This document shows positions 23,297 through 33,980 of a DNA stretch of 64,000 nucleotides, piece by piece. The DNA lies in contig VNWV01000001.1 of assembly GCA_009801085.1 (NCBI GenBank), forward strand, positions 8,370,001 to 8,434,000, in the 5' to 3' direction. Position 1 is the first letter of the stretch; each line of letters starts with the position of its first letter. This stretch comes from Lasiodiplodia sp. COLG20 (taxonomy: Eukaryota > Ascomycota > Dothideomycetes > Botryosphaeriales > Botryosphaeriaceae). The translations under genes and the position numbers were made by a program. A model generated the notes under the pieces. That model did no database searches. It saw nothing but the letters and a program-made list of their open reading frames with translations, and was not told the DNA's origin.

Positions 23297-26200
23297 TTAC
23301 GAGTTGAGCATGTTTTGCACATTGCTCCACTTTTGCCGAAGTGCTTCGTGATCAGCATTAATCTGAGCGGGGGATCCTAGACGTCAGTGATCTAACTTCC
23401 TCTTTCCACGGCGACATAGAGTTGGTACTGACCTGAGCCCACTGAAGCTTCGTCTCCACAAGCTCCTTCTCCGCCTCGGCCAATTGCTCTTCAAGCGCCC
23501 TATTCGCAGTCTGGACCTCGCTGTTTCGGCGCATGGCGACATGAAGCTGCTCATTCATACGGTCCTCGACCTCTTGACCTTGGAGATCCACCAATTTCCT
23601 CAACTCCTCAACTTGGCCCTTCAGACTCTCGTTCTCGTCTATCAGCCTTTCATTTTCCACCTTCGTGCGAACAAGCTCGGAAGCCAGTGCGACATGCTCG
23701 GTGTCGGATTTCTCCGTCCGCTCCTCAAGAGTGCGGACCTTTGCAGTCAATGAGTGAACCGTCGCCTTCAGGCCCTCCACTTCTGCCTCACGCTCTTTCT
23801 CAATGCGCTGCTTTTCCCTCCACTCATTGGCGTAGGCTTGGAGAATCTCTGGGGTGATTTTCACGGAACATGCATCCTGAACCATCATATCCGCCCTGTA
23901 AACTTCCTTATCCACGCCACTAGTACTGCCGAAGAAGCCGGATTCCAGAAGGGAAGACTGAGTTGGGGCCTTGTCGATGTAGACGTCAAACAAGCGCTCC
24001 TTCAGGAAGGTGGTAAGTTGCGACATGTCTTTCATTCCCAGAAGAGTGTCGGCATTCTTCTGCATCAGAACGATACCGAATTTCATGATCGCGCTCTCCA
24101 AACCCTCACTTAAGATAAGGTCGTAAATGCGCAAGACAAGCTGCAGAGGGAAGCGGTAGGCGAAAAGTGTAAGGAACCACTGAGTGGCGTAGAGCTGGGG
24201 AGAGACACCGCGGCGGTGTAGATGACAGTAAAGCGCAGGTTCGAAATCCTCGAGCAAACGCTCAAACTGATACAGGTGCAGGTGGAGGCCAGGCATGTCG
24301 TGGATGAACAGCTCGCGGAGACCGTACTTATTCATTAGGCGGACAAGCAAACAGAAAGCTTCTTCTTCAGGCATCTGTACCAAAGTTAGTACGTAGACAT
24401 CTCGGGTCACTGAATTGTAGGCTTACGTTAAAAAGAAGGGGCATCGCAATGAAATTGACGCCCTGTGGGTATCCCACTTCCGCATCAAACAGCGCATAAG
24501 CCTTGCAAAGGTTGAAAAGTCCGTCTTGCAGGCCAGCAGCCATCAGGTACTTCGAATAACTGGTCCTGGCACCCAAGTCACGCTTAATCTGCTTTTCCAG
24601 CCTCTGCAACGCCGCGGCATCCTCCTTTTGCTTCTTCTTTTTCTCCTCCAGCTTCTTTGCGGACATCTGAGGGTCGTGGGTGCCGTTCTGTGTCGGGGAA
24701 CCCATGCCGTTCGCTCCGTTCGCGGTTCCCCCGGTCGCCGTCGTGGCAGGCGTTGAGCAATCTGAATGCTGCGATGATGCGGATGACGTGACGGATTCCT
24801 TTTTCTTGTGAACATTTTCGCTACTGTCATTGCGGGGGAGCTGCGGGACATTCGAAAGCACCTTCTCCTTGTCCGTACCGCGAGCGACCAGCTCCTTATA
24901 AACAACTTCCAAGTCCTCATTCTTACTCTGGGCAAGTACCTGCCAAACGACGCCTCTGATTGGTTGAGGAATGCCGACAGTTATAGCATGATTCAGTTCC
25001 TCCGCACTTGTTCTGGCCACAGCGGCAGGACCCTCGTATACCACGGATTGCCAAAGGTCCCAATCAACAGGCGGTGCATCTTCAACTTCTGGGCCGATGG
25101 CTGTGCCCGCGGCGGTACCGGGTGCAAGGTTGGGGTTAACGGTCGGTTGGTGCGTGGTCGAGCCAGGGCTGGAAGAGACGCGAGTCATCGGTGGAGCCTC
25201 TTCTTCCTTCTCGCCCGGGGTACTGACGCTCAAGGATCGGCCAGCCGCAACGCTATTCTTGGGGGGAACGAGGTCGACCTCGCCCTCCTCGTCAATAGCA
25301 ATGCCGGCCTCTTCGCGCATGCGAGCGAACTTAAAGCGGTCCTTGAGGCTGTTGCGGCTAGATCTTGCACTGCCACTTCCATTGCTACCATCGTGCCCGT
25401 TCTCCATGGCATCGTGATTACTGCCCACTGTTGCGACGGATGCGTTCGTTCCTCTTCGGCTTGTTTCCTTGGAGGACGGAGGTGACTTCTTCTCACTGCT
25501 TCCTCTCGAAAGCCATGCAAATGGACTTGTGAGTGAACGCTTCGGAGGGGGAGGCGGAGCGGCAAGCTCTTGCTTCTCGGGCGGAGGTGGGGGTGGAGGG
25601 AATTGGACGGTGGGGATCTGCCCCGACAAGCCTTGCATTGAGCCGTTGGAATCGCGATCGACGATAGGCTTGGAGGGCAGCTCTGCGAGCGTCGAGTTGC
25701 GTGAATGATTTGCGGACTTCTTGCCCTCTATGTCTTTGTTAGTGAGACATTTCGTGACGTGGGTCGATCCTTCCAAAGGCCCGCGCGACTGCCCAAAGAG
25801 GGTTCTGCTGCCATTCTTGCAGCAGGTCTGAGGCCCACTCCGAAGTCGCCAACACGGCTGCGGCAGCTCTGCAGCAGGATTGGAGCAGTGGCTGTTGCTT
25901 ACCTTCGTCGAGGTTCACCTCGTCCATCGACTCGCTCGAAAGCACGCTGTTGGCCTTGAGGGGCGGGGACTTTGTGGTGCTGGCATAGTCTTCTTTATCG
26001 CTGGTTTTGTCATCGACTTTGTTGTCGTCGGAAGCGGAGTCTTGGCCGTTGGCTTCAATGTGCGCAGCGGGCACGGCGGGCACAGGGGGGACGTCAGGCA
26101 CGTCCGAGTCCCTCTTGTCGAGCGTGGTTTTCGAGTCGGTCGACGAGCGCCGACCGGTCAGCGAGCGTTCGCCGGAGAGGGAGCGCGCCATGCTTGCAGC

Positions 26201-26422
26201 GTCCTCGAAGTTGTCCTGGGCAAAGGAGTTGGCATCAGTATCGAGCCCCTCCTCCCTTGCATTTTCCACGCGAGCACCTACATTCTCGTGGTCAGAGCTC
26301 CCGGTCTGGGGCCGCGATCTGTCCTCCTCCATATCTGGCTGCGCGGACGCGATTGCGGATGTGTTCCGTGGCCGGCGGGCGAGCTCCGGTGAGATATTCG
26401 TGTAGCCGAGGATTGCAGTCAA
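23297..26422 (-). CDS. GYP5: TBC-domain RabGAP, Gyp5-like
   Basis: Four exons: 25903-26422, 24427-25727, 23433-24374 and 23297-23362, encoding 942 residues. It should activate GTP hydrolysis by Rab proteins of the secretory pathway, where yeast Gyp5 acts on Ypt1 and Sec4. The first 470 residues are low-complexity, with a Pro-rich block (FPPPPPPPEKQ). The TBC domain starts at GIPQPIRGVVWQVLA. It holds QIKRDLGARTSYSKY (arginine finger) and VGYPQGVNF (glutamine finger, with Pro where Cys is usual). It continues with FERLLEDFEP and YATQWFLTLFAYRFP. A Ser/Thr/Gly-rich, Lys-rich insert of about 80 residues interrupts the domain before the arginine finger. A coiled coil of about 150 residues follows the domain. 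The last splice skips one AG to use GCTCAG, giving the end INADHEALRQKWSNVQN. Confidence 0.92.
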
Positions 26423-27392
26423 GTACGAGTAGGGCGTCCAGGGCGTGGGCTGAGGGACGGAAGCGGGTCAATGGCGAGGAAAGCACAAAGTGCGGGTCGT
26501 GAAAGGTCGTGAGGGCAAGTGGACGGAGGTTGAGAGAGCGGACCAGCGGCGGACGGCTGGTGTTGTCGATGTTGATGTGGTGTCGAGGCGGCGCGCAGCT
26601 TGTTTAACCACGAAGATCCACCGTCGCCGAACGGAAGGGGAAAGCCACTTCGAGGAGCCACGGCAGCGCGGCGATCAGCGCCAAAGCGCGCGCTCTTCCA
26701 GCCTCCGCCGATCCTACTGGCGGGCCTGTTTCTTAAGGAGAGGGGGCAAACGGCACAGGAGCTGTGGACTTTTTTCCGCGCGTCCTTGCAGCTGGCAGCG
26801 CCTCCGCTCGAGCGATGCGGTCACAGCATATGTCGGCGTACCGTTGCTTTCGCGGCAGCTTCCTCGATGGCGCGAACCTTCAACATGAAACACGCACATG
26901 TGGGGAGACCCTGGCTGGCTGGCCCCCGCCGCCAAGCAGGCTCATCATTGTCACTGTCATAGAGCCTGATCGCCGGAACGACGTTGACGCGCGCGTCCAC
27001 CAGTGCTTTTTTCTCAACGGCAGTGGGCTGCATTGCGGCACGGTTACCGACCGCGCGCCTCGGACACCTGGCAACGCTAGTCGCCTTCCTTTCCCAGCCG
27101 CACTCGTACCATGTTTCAAAACTTGAAGAATGCATTAGTATTTTTAGCACTGCCGAGACGATAACCTGACCTATCGATTGCGAGCGTTCGACACAGCCAC
27201 ATGCACCGCTGACTCTGGCCCGCCACAGCTGGCACCGGCTGACCGCTACATTTCGTCAACTTTAAGCAAAATAAACAAAAACAAACAATATCGCGCATCA
27301 CATGAAAGCCAAAACGGTCGCCCGACTCACACGTCATAAGTTAAACCCCAGACTATAGGAGCACAGAGGGGTATTGAAGTCAGGTGACTATG

Positions 27393-27475
27393 TGGGTAGT
27401 TGAAGCTATCGTCCGGACGAAAATGTTGAACTAAAAATTATGCATTCTCGTCCGGACGATAGCTTCAACTACCCA
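27393..27475. repeat. GGGTAG element, inner unit
   Basis: The unit is 83 bp with an unbroken match of the first 28 bases to the reverse complement of the last 28. It starts TGGGTAGTTGAAGCTATCGT and ends ACGATAGCTTCAACTACCCA. It is the most symmetrical copy seen. Confidence 0.9.
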
Positions 27476-27501
27476 CTTCTGTAAGATTATAGAGGTATAT
27501 T

Positions 27502-27729
27502 GTAGCCGAAGGCTAGGGCGGAGAATACCTAGCATGGCCCTAGAACAGAGAATAACTACGCCGACCGGGATAGATGGGGTTTCATATTATTTGTGAGGGC
27601 GTATGTGGGTAGCTGAAGCTGTCGTCCGTATTTAAATGTCGAATTCATAATTATACATTCACGTCCGGACGATAGCTTCAGCTACCCATGACATGAGTGA
27701 AAATGAAGAAATGTTAGCCTTCGGCTGCA
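27502..27729. repeat. GGGTAG element with both outer arms
   Basis: The left outer arm GTAGCCGAAGGCTAGGGC begins at 27502. The inner unit of 83 bp lies at 27606-27688. The right outer arm ATGTTAGCCTTCGGCTGCA ends near 27729. Confidence 0.85.
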
Positions 27730-27930
27730 ATCACCCTCTATGTCTTGAAAAATTTTGAGCGTCAATTCTTTTGTCGCCTCAAAGAGTCTACATCCTGACA
27801 GACGTTTCAAATGCGGGCAGAGGAAGAACAATGGACTGAACAAAAAGTCTTGTTTTCTATTCTACTGCTTTTATCCGCACACCCGCCTAACCAAAAGCGT
27901 CAACCGCCTGCCCGTCCCGCAATCCCGGGT

Positions 27931-30381
27931 TTAGACTGAAAGAATATATTAGCTTCGTCGGTTTATAACCGTCACGCGGACAGGGAACACTTACATCTCA
28001 AATCCCAGCCAATCTGGGGGCCGAGCTTGGGCAGCTCCTCGGCGACGCTCTGAACGTCCTTGTCGCCACGGCCACTAAGGCAGATGACGATATCCTGGTC
28101 CTTCTCCATGGTCTTGGCCAGCTCGATGGCTCCGTAGATAGCGTGTGCGCTCTCCAGAGCGGGGATAATACCCTCAAGCTGCGAAATGAGACGGAAGCCG
28201 ATGAAAGCCTCGGCATCCGTAGCCGCAATGAATTTGGCTCTCTCGGAGTCCTTCCAGGACGAAAGCTCGGGTCCAACACCAGGGTAGTCGAGACCCGCGG
28301 ACACGGAGTGAGTTTCGTTGATCTGACCGTGCTCATCCTGCAGAATGTACGTGCGGACACCATGCAGGACACCCTTCGTACCACCGGTCAGGGTGGCACT
28401 GTGCCTCGCAGTATTCACACCATCTCCGCCAGCCTCGACACCCAAAAGCTTAACACTGGGGTCGTTGGCGAAGGGGTAGAACATGCCGACGGCATTGCTG
28501 CCACCACCGACACAGGCAACAACCGCATCGGGGAGCTTGCCGCGCTTCTCAAGCATCTGTTCCTTAGTCTCGTTGCCAATCACAGACTGGAACGTACGGA
28601 CGATGGTAGGGAAGGGGTGAGGGCCAATGGCAGAGCCAATGATGTAATGCGTGGTAGAGAGGTTGACCACCCAGGCGCGCAGAGCCTCGTTGACGGCATC
28701 CCGAAGAGTTCTCGAACCGGCCTCAACAGCAACAACCGAAGCGCCAAGGAGCTTGATACGGAAGACATTCAGGGCTTGACGCCTGACATCCTCGGCTCCC
28801 ATGTAGATGGTACACTTCATGCCAAACTTGGCGCAGACAGTCGCGGTGGCAACACCGTGCTGACCGGCACCAGTCTCAGCAATAATCTCGGTCTTGCCCA
28901 GCCTGCGGGCCACCAGAATCTGGCCGAGTGCGTTGTTGATCTTGTGGCTTCCGGTATGATTGAGATCCTCTCGCTTTAGCCAGATGTTGGCGCCTCCAGC
29001 ATGTTCGGTCAAGCGCTCGGCCAAATGGAGGTGGCCTGGACGGCCCATGTAGTCGTAGTAGGACCTGTATTCTTCCCAGAACTTCGGGTCGTTCTTTGCC
29101 TGGTTGAAGCCCTTCTCCAATTCCGAAAGACAGTCCATGAGCGATTCGGGTACGTACTGGCCACCAAATTCGCCGAATCTTGCCGGCAGTGCATCGGGGT
29201 TCGCGGCAGCTTCAACGTTGAGAGCCTCGATCTGGTCAGCAAGACCCGGTCCGTCAGGGACATCAGTGTCCTTGATAACCTTGTCGACCTGGACACCTTC
29301 CGGCTCCCTTGCCTCACCAAGAGCCTCAACAATGCCAACCTCACGAGTAGTGCCATTCTGACCGGGCGAGCGACCGGTGATAGAGCTGCAGTATTCTTGA
29401 ACCTTCTTTGCGCCCTCTCCGGGGGCAGCCGAGGCCAGGACGTTGATGATTTGGGAACCAATGACAACACCCTCGGAGAGCTTTCCGACGCTCTCGAAGT
29501 GATCCCTTGTGCTGACGCCAAAACCGACGGCGGCAGGAACGTTTCCAGAGTATTTGTGGACGCGGGCCAGGAGTTCGGGGAGAGCAGCGTTCAAGGTGCC
29601 CGTAGCGCCAGTGACGCCCATGCGAGAGACGACATAGATGAAAGAATCGGCAATCTTGCACAGCACGCGCATGCGGGCGTCCGAGGTGGCGGGGGCGATG
29701 AGAGGAATGTAGGAGAGCCTAGTTTGCAAATGAGTCAGCACAGTGAACACCCTGCCAGCGAAACATTCGCATACCCGTAGCTAGAGCAAAAGTTGCGGAA
29801 GCGAACGGCCTCCTCGGGGGGAAGGTCAACGATGATGAAGCCGTTCACGCCAGCCTCCTTCGCATCCTGAAGCATCTTCTCCTCGCCATAGCTGAGAAGC
29901 GGGTTGTAGTAGCCCATGAGCATGACGGGGGCACGCAGACCGCGAGCCCTGGCATCCCGGACCATCTGGAGAACCTGCGAGGTGTTGACTCCATGCTTAA
30001 GAGCAACCTGTGTGCGCCCATCAGTTACTGTTCCGTGATTTTCGGGGTGGCGAGCGGCAACGTACGGTGTTGGCCTTCTGAATAGTAGGGCCATCGGCGA
30101 TAGGGTCGGTGAAGGGCATGCCGAGTTCAATAACATCTGGCCAGTCGTTAGCTCGCTGTTCTTGCCGCTTGCGCCGCCGTTGACTTACCAGCACCACCAG
30201 CCTCCATAGCCAGCAGGACATCGGGAGTCTCCTGCGGCGTGGGGTAACCAGCAGTCACATAGGTGACAAGAGCGGACTGCGCAACAGTCAGACCATGCTG
30301 TTCGATATGTCAACAGAGAGAGCAGCGTACCCTCTTCTCCTTCTTGCATTGTTGGAAAGTCTTGCGGATATGGTCGGCCAT
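27931..30381 (-). CDS. TRP5: Bifunctional tryptophan synthase (alpha-beta fusion)
   Basis: Six exons: 30331-30381, 30189-30276, 30066-30136, 29775-30007, 27995-29718 and 27931-27935, encoding 723 residues. It turns indole-3-glycerol phosphate and serine into tryptophan, with alpha and beta parts fused as in all fungi. The alpha part shows [18 protein letters not shown], then [17 protein letters not shown] with catalytic Glu and Asp, then GVTGATG. The beta part shows the pyridoxal-lysine motif [15 protein letters not shown] and [12 protein letters not shown]. The last exon is only 5 bases: it completes Phe and adds the stop, giving the fungal C-terminus GWDLRF. Reading through that intron instead adds an unrelated tail. 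A 33-bp first intron was rejected in favour of a 54-bp one that restores [10 protein letters not shown]. Confidence 0.96.
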
Positions 30382-30510
30382 GGCGGGTAGGTTCTTGCCT
30401 CAATTGGCGTACGGATCGATGTGTGAGGTCGTGAGGGGTATGCGATCCGGGGGAGAGCGAATATATAGAGGGTCGAGAGAGAGGTGGATGTCAGTGGGGT
30501 CACAGCGTCA

Positions 30511-30517
30511 TGAGTCA
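30511..30517. promoter_or_regulatory. Gcn4/CPC1-type site upstream of TRP5
   Basis: TGAGTCA at 130 bases upstream of the TRP5 start is the exact consensus (TGACTCA on the gene strand) bound by Gcn4, CPC1 or CpcA in cross-pathway control of amino-acid genes. Tryptophan synthase is a classic target, so gene identity and motif agree. Confidence 0.7.
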
Positions 30518-30729
30518 ACTCGCAAATGAATTTCTCGGGCGCCGACGTGGAGGGGCGACGAAAGCCGAAAGCGGGCCTCCGGTACCACGGTAAGCCGATC
30601 CCCGCCGGTCTGCACATCGCCTGGGGATCCGGCCCTGCATCAGCCAGATTGTGCGCTTGTTATTGGACCTGCTTCATCATCCGAAGCCACGTTGAGAATT
30701 TTTCCGTAAATTTTCTTACGGGGAGTTTT

Positions 30730-30936
30730 GCAGCCGACGGCTATCATGAATTTATTTTTCATTCCATGGGCAGTTGAAGCTATCATCCGGACGTAAATGT
30801 CGAATTAATAATTAAATTCACGTCCAGACGATAGCTTCAACTACCCATATGGTTTTTTTTTTTTTTTTTGAAGAGGTATAGGTATACTTACGCCTTGTTC
30901 CAAGGCCGCTATTCTTCGCGCTAGCTATCGGCTGCA
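30730..30936. repeat. GGGTAG element with both outer arms
   Basis: The left outer arm GCAGCCGACGGCTATCATGA starts at 30730. The inner unit of 81 bp lies at 30767-30847. The right outer arm CGCTAGCTATCGGCTGCA ends at about 30936. A T-run separates the inner unit from the right outer arm. Confidence 0.8.
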
Positions 30937-31298
30937 GTGCCATTTTGTACTATGTGGCGACTCCTATACCTTCTTGGCCTCGGCATAGCACATTAGGGTA
31001 CGCGTAGACGTCATTGCTCTGTATACCTGGCGTGGTAACGTGCGGCTTGACGAGATAACGTGCACAGCGTGGATGTAATCAATGAATTCACCTCAGTACC
31101 ATTGAGCCCAATCCGTCTCCTGCAGGAAGAGACCCTGGAGGTGCAATACCTTGGCGTTTGACTCATATCAGCATGTATCATTTCGTAGTTGATTAGTCTA
31201 CAACGGATTCCCCTCTTCGGAAATCTACCAGACCCATGACCGCGTCGCTAACCCGAAAGCAGAGTGCTGATATGCACAAACGCCATGTGTCAAGTCGC

Positions 31299-32347
31299 TC
31301 ACAAGTTGGTCAGGTAGTCCTCAACCTCCTGCGGGCTCAGCTTCCGGAACCTGGGGCCTTTAGCATCCTCCACACCCTCGTACCCAAGCAGACGGTCCTC
31401 GGGGGGTCCAACGATACCTGTACACGGTTAACTAATTGATTCCCCTTGAACGGATTCGTACTTACCAATCTCCACGGTGTCGCCGTTCATCTCTCCCTCT
31501 ATGGTCTCCTTCAGCGTGAGCAGGGCGATGTGAATCGCATCCTCGAGCTCCAGGCCCTCGGTGTAACGCTTCTCCAAGAATGTCTTGGCGCTAGTTGCGC
31601 TCTTGCCGATAGCAGTGGCCTTCCACGGGAAATAGCTGCCGCTGGGATCGACCTGGTAGAGACTGGGACCGCCCTTCAAAATGCCTCCAGTCTTACCAGC
31701 CACCTTCTTCTTCTCGTCCGCAGTCTCTTCCGACTCAGGCTCAATACCCTCATCCCAGCCTGCAATGAGCAGGCTGACACCGTACGGCCGCACACCACCA
31801 GACTGGGTAGCTTCCTGCATGACACGGGCGACGTCCTGCACCAATATCCTTGTCGGGGGGTACTCGTTGTAGATGCGCTTGTAGCCAGTGTGAGAGACCT
31901 TGCGCGCCTTGTCCACGAGGATGCGGTAGTCAGGGCCCATGCCCGAGTAGACCATGCCGATGTCAGGCGTTATGAGGCTGATTTTCGATGACGACTGGGC
32001 GTCGATGAGCGGGGAGGAGGACTTCTTCTCGGTGGCAAGCACGATGCCGTTCGTCGCTGAGGATTAGATTAGCCGCCCTGCTTCAATCAAGCCATCCTGA
32101 TGGATAGTTGTACCCTTAATGCCTAGCGACGTAACACCTTGGTTGACGGCGTTGAGGGCGTACTCTGGGATTACAGTCAGCTACTGCAATGCCTCGACAA
32201 ATGGTCCGGCCCGGCGGTGGCAGACTAACCAATCTGCACCAGCTTTCCGCTAGAGAGGACGTTAGCATGAGTTGTAGCCTCGACTCGGACTGCTTGTATT
32301 TACCTGGGCGAGAAGGTGGTGAGCGAGAACGAGTACCGGTCAGCCAT
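31299..32347 (-). CDS. PRE8: 20S proteasome subunit alpha 2
   Basis: Five exons: 32304-32347, 32230-32249, 32114-32164, 31466-32056 and 31299-31417, encoding 274 residues. It is a non-catalytic ring subunit of the 20S proteasome. The start [18 protein letters not shown] and the continuation [13 protein letters not shown] are diagnostic of alpha subunits, and [12 protein letters not shown] points to alpha 2. [21 protein letters not shown] follows in place. Exon 2 is only 20 bases. A charged insert, roughly [16 protein letters not shown], sits just before the [10 protein letters not shown] strand and makes the protein longer than the usual 235-250 residues. The acidic C-terminal exon ends [13 protein letters not shown]. 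It diverges from the RING-CH gene. Confidence 0.95.
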
Positions 32348-32871
32348 GTTGGACTCGCTGTGAAGATCGGATGACGAAGGCGAAGAAGGATGGGAAGAGC
32401 ACCGGCTGTCGGCGGTGTGGGGATGCGGAGAGATGGGCGGCGGCGATGTGCGAAGCTGGTGTTGGAGCTCGGAGCTGTAGGCAAGCTCGCATTACGCGGT
32501 TGGTCGCTCGCGCCGCCGGGGGCGCCAAGAGCGCATCACGTGCGCGGCGGACATTCGGCAAGCGCCACAAAATTGAAGAGGCCACGCCTGGCTTCTGAGC
32601 CTTTTTCTGTTGCCTTCTCTGCCCTCCTCACACAAACCCCGCGCGCGCATTTAAGGGGCTCAGCCGCCCGTTATGAGCTCGGCGATGCAGCAGCGCCTAG
32701 CTGTCCGCCCGTCACATGCGTTACCGCTGTCATTGTTGATAACTTAACCCATTCTTCTCACAGGCACGACCCTCAATCCCTACTTACCCTCCCAATTCGA
32801 CTCTCCAAACAACTCAGTATCTATCGCTGGGCTTATTCAGGTTGATTTTCTAAGGCCCCGCCTCCCTGATC
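32348..32871. promoter_or_regulatory. Divergent promoter region, PRE8 and RING-CH gene
   Basis: These 524 GC-rich bases separate two divergent starts. A CACGTG motif is present near 32536. I found no yeast Rpn4 box (GGTGGCAAA). Confidence 0.5.
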
Positions 32872-33980
32872 ATGGCATCCAGCGGTTTCCAGGCAGCCCC
32901 AGGCTGGAGCTGGCCGGACGAAGCTCCGCATTCAGCCGCAGGCTCAACGCCAGCTAGCGATTCTCAGGCTCGCCAACGCTCCAACCCCAGCACCCAATAC
33001 AGCATGCCTGGATGGTATGAGCCTGACGAGGAAACTCACCGGCCCGAGCCGCATGCCCAGCCTGCCGGAGGAGCCGAGGGTCGACGCAAGCCGAGGCGTT
33101 CCTATGGACCAAGGACCTGTCGCATCTGTCTGGAAACCGTTCTCCCAACTTTCAACCAACCTTCCGAGAACCTACCATCGATGTTTCAGTCTGAACCCAA
33201 CGTGACGTATGAGTCGGAAGAAGGCCGTCTTATCAGTCCGTGCAAATGCAAAGGGTCCTCTCGTTATGTCCACGAAGGGTGCCTCCAGTCTTGGCGTCAC
33301 GCCGATCCGTCCTATGGCAGGCGGAACTATTGGCAATGTCCAACTTGCAGCTTCCGCTATCGCCTTGAACGCATGGCTTGGGGTCGATGGATCAGTAGCA
33401 CCGCAGCCCAAATCTTTCTGACCCTCGGCATCTTTCTTCTAGCAACATTTCTTCTCGGCTTCATCGCCGATCCCATCATCAACCTCTACCTTGATCCGGT
33501 TGGTACCGTGGTCCCGTTAGGAGATAGTTCGTCCAGCTACGAACACCTAGTCCGCGATGAGGACGAGCCCGATGGATGGGCTTATCATTTTGTCAAGGGT
33601 TTTGCGTCTTTGGGTATCCTTGGATTTGTCAAGTATATCTTTGTCAGCCCAATCAGGATCTTCCGCGTAGGTGGCGGAAGCTGGGGCGGGTCGACACGGG
33701 GCAATACTGGTCGCGACAGACTGGCAAACATCAGCTGGATGGTCGTCCTGATCGGTATTGCCACCGTCATCTACGTAAGTGTACGCCTTTACACATGCTG
33801 ATAAGTATGACTAATATCCCCTAGGGCGTGTGGAAGGCAGTTCGTGCGTGGGCGCGTAGGACGCTAGAAAAGGCTGGTGAGCGTGTCATGGACGTACCTA
33901 GCGATGACGAGGATGAAGATGATACCTCTGACCCATCTACCGCCGGTCGAAGCGATGACGACGGCCAATCTTCCACCTAG
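32872..33980 (+). CDS. RING-CH (MARCH-type) membrane E3 ubiquitin ligase
   Basis: Two exons, 32872-33774 and 33825-33980, encode 352 residues. The C4HC3 zinc site is complete: CRIC, then CKCKGSSRYVHEGCLQSW, then WQCPTC. The loop between CRIC and CKC is long, about 40 residues. Two or more hydrophobic segments follow (QIFLTLGIFLLATFLLGFI, then a weaker one near GILGFVKYIFV, then WMVVLIGIATVIY), so it is a membrane protein with the RING facing the cytosol. The C-terminal exon is acidic (DDEDEDDTSD). Family knowledge says such ligases tag membrane proteins for degradation; the target cannot be read from sequence. Yeast Ssm4/Doa10 is far larger, so this is a small MARCH-like type. Confidence 0.9.

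Larger units (their letters stand above)
26423..27930. other. Intergenic region with two repeat units
   Basis: The first 800 bases are GC-rich upstream DNA of the RabGAP gene; open frames there have no domain. Two GGGTAG inner units follow at 27393 and 27606, the second with outer arms. The remainder is the 3' flank of tryptophan synthase. Confidence 0.55.
30382..31298. other. Intergenic region, TRP5 promoter and a repeat
   Basis: It contains the TRP5 promoter, a GGGTAG element with both outer arms (30730-30936) and a T-rich run near 30850. From 30940 to 31298 I see nothing further. Confidence 0.55.

Noticed and set aside
30298..30330. 33-bp first intron in tryptophan synthase
   Set aside because: Too short for a fungal intron; a 54-bp alternative with a GCAG acceptor keeps the frame and restores the conserved [11 protein letters not shown] start.
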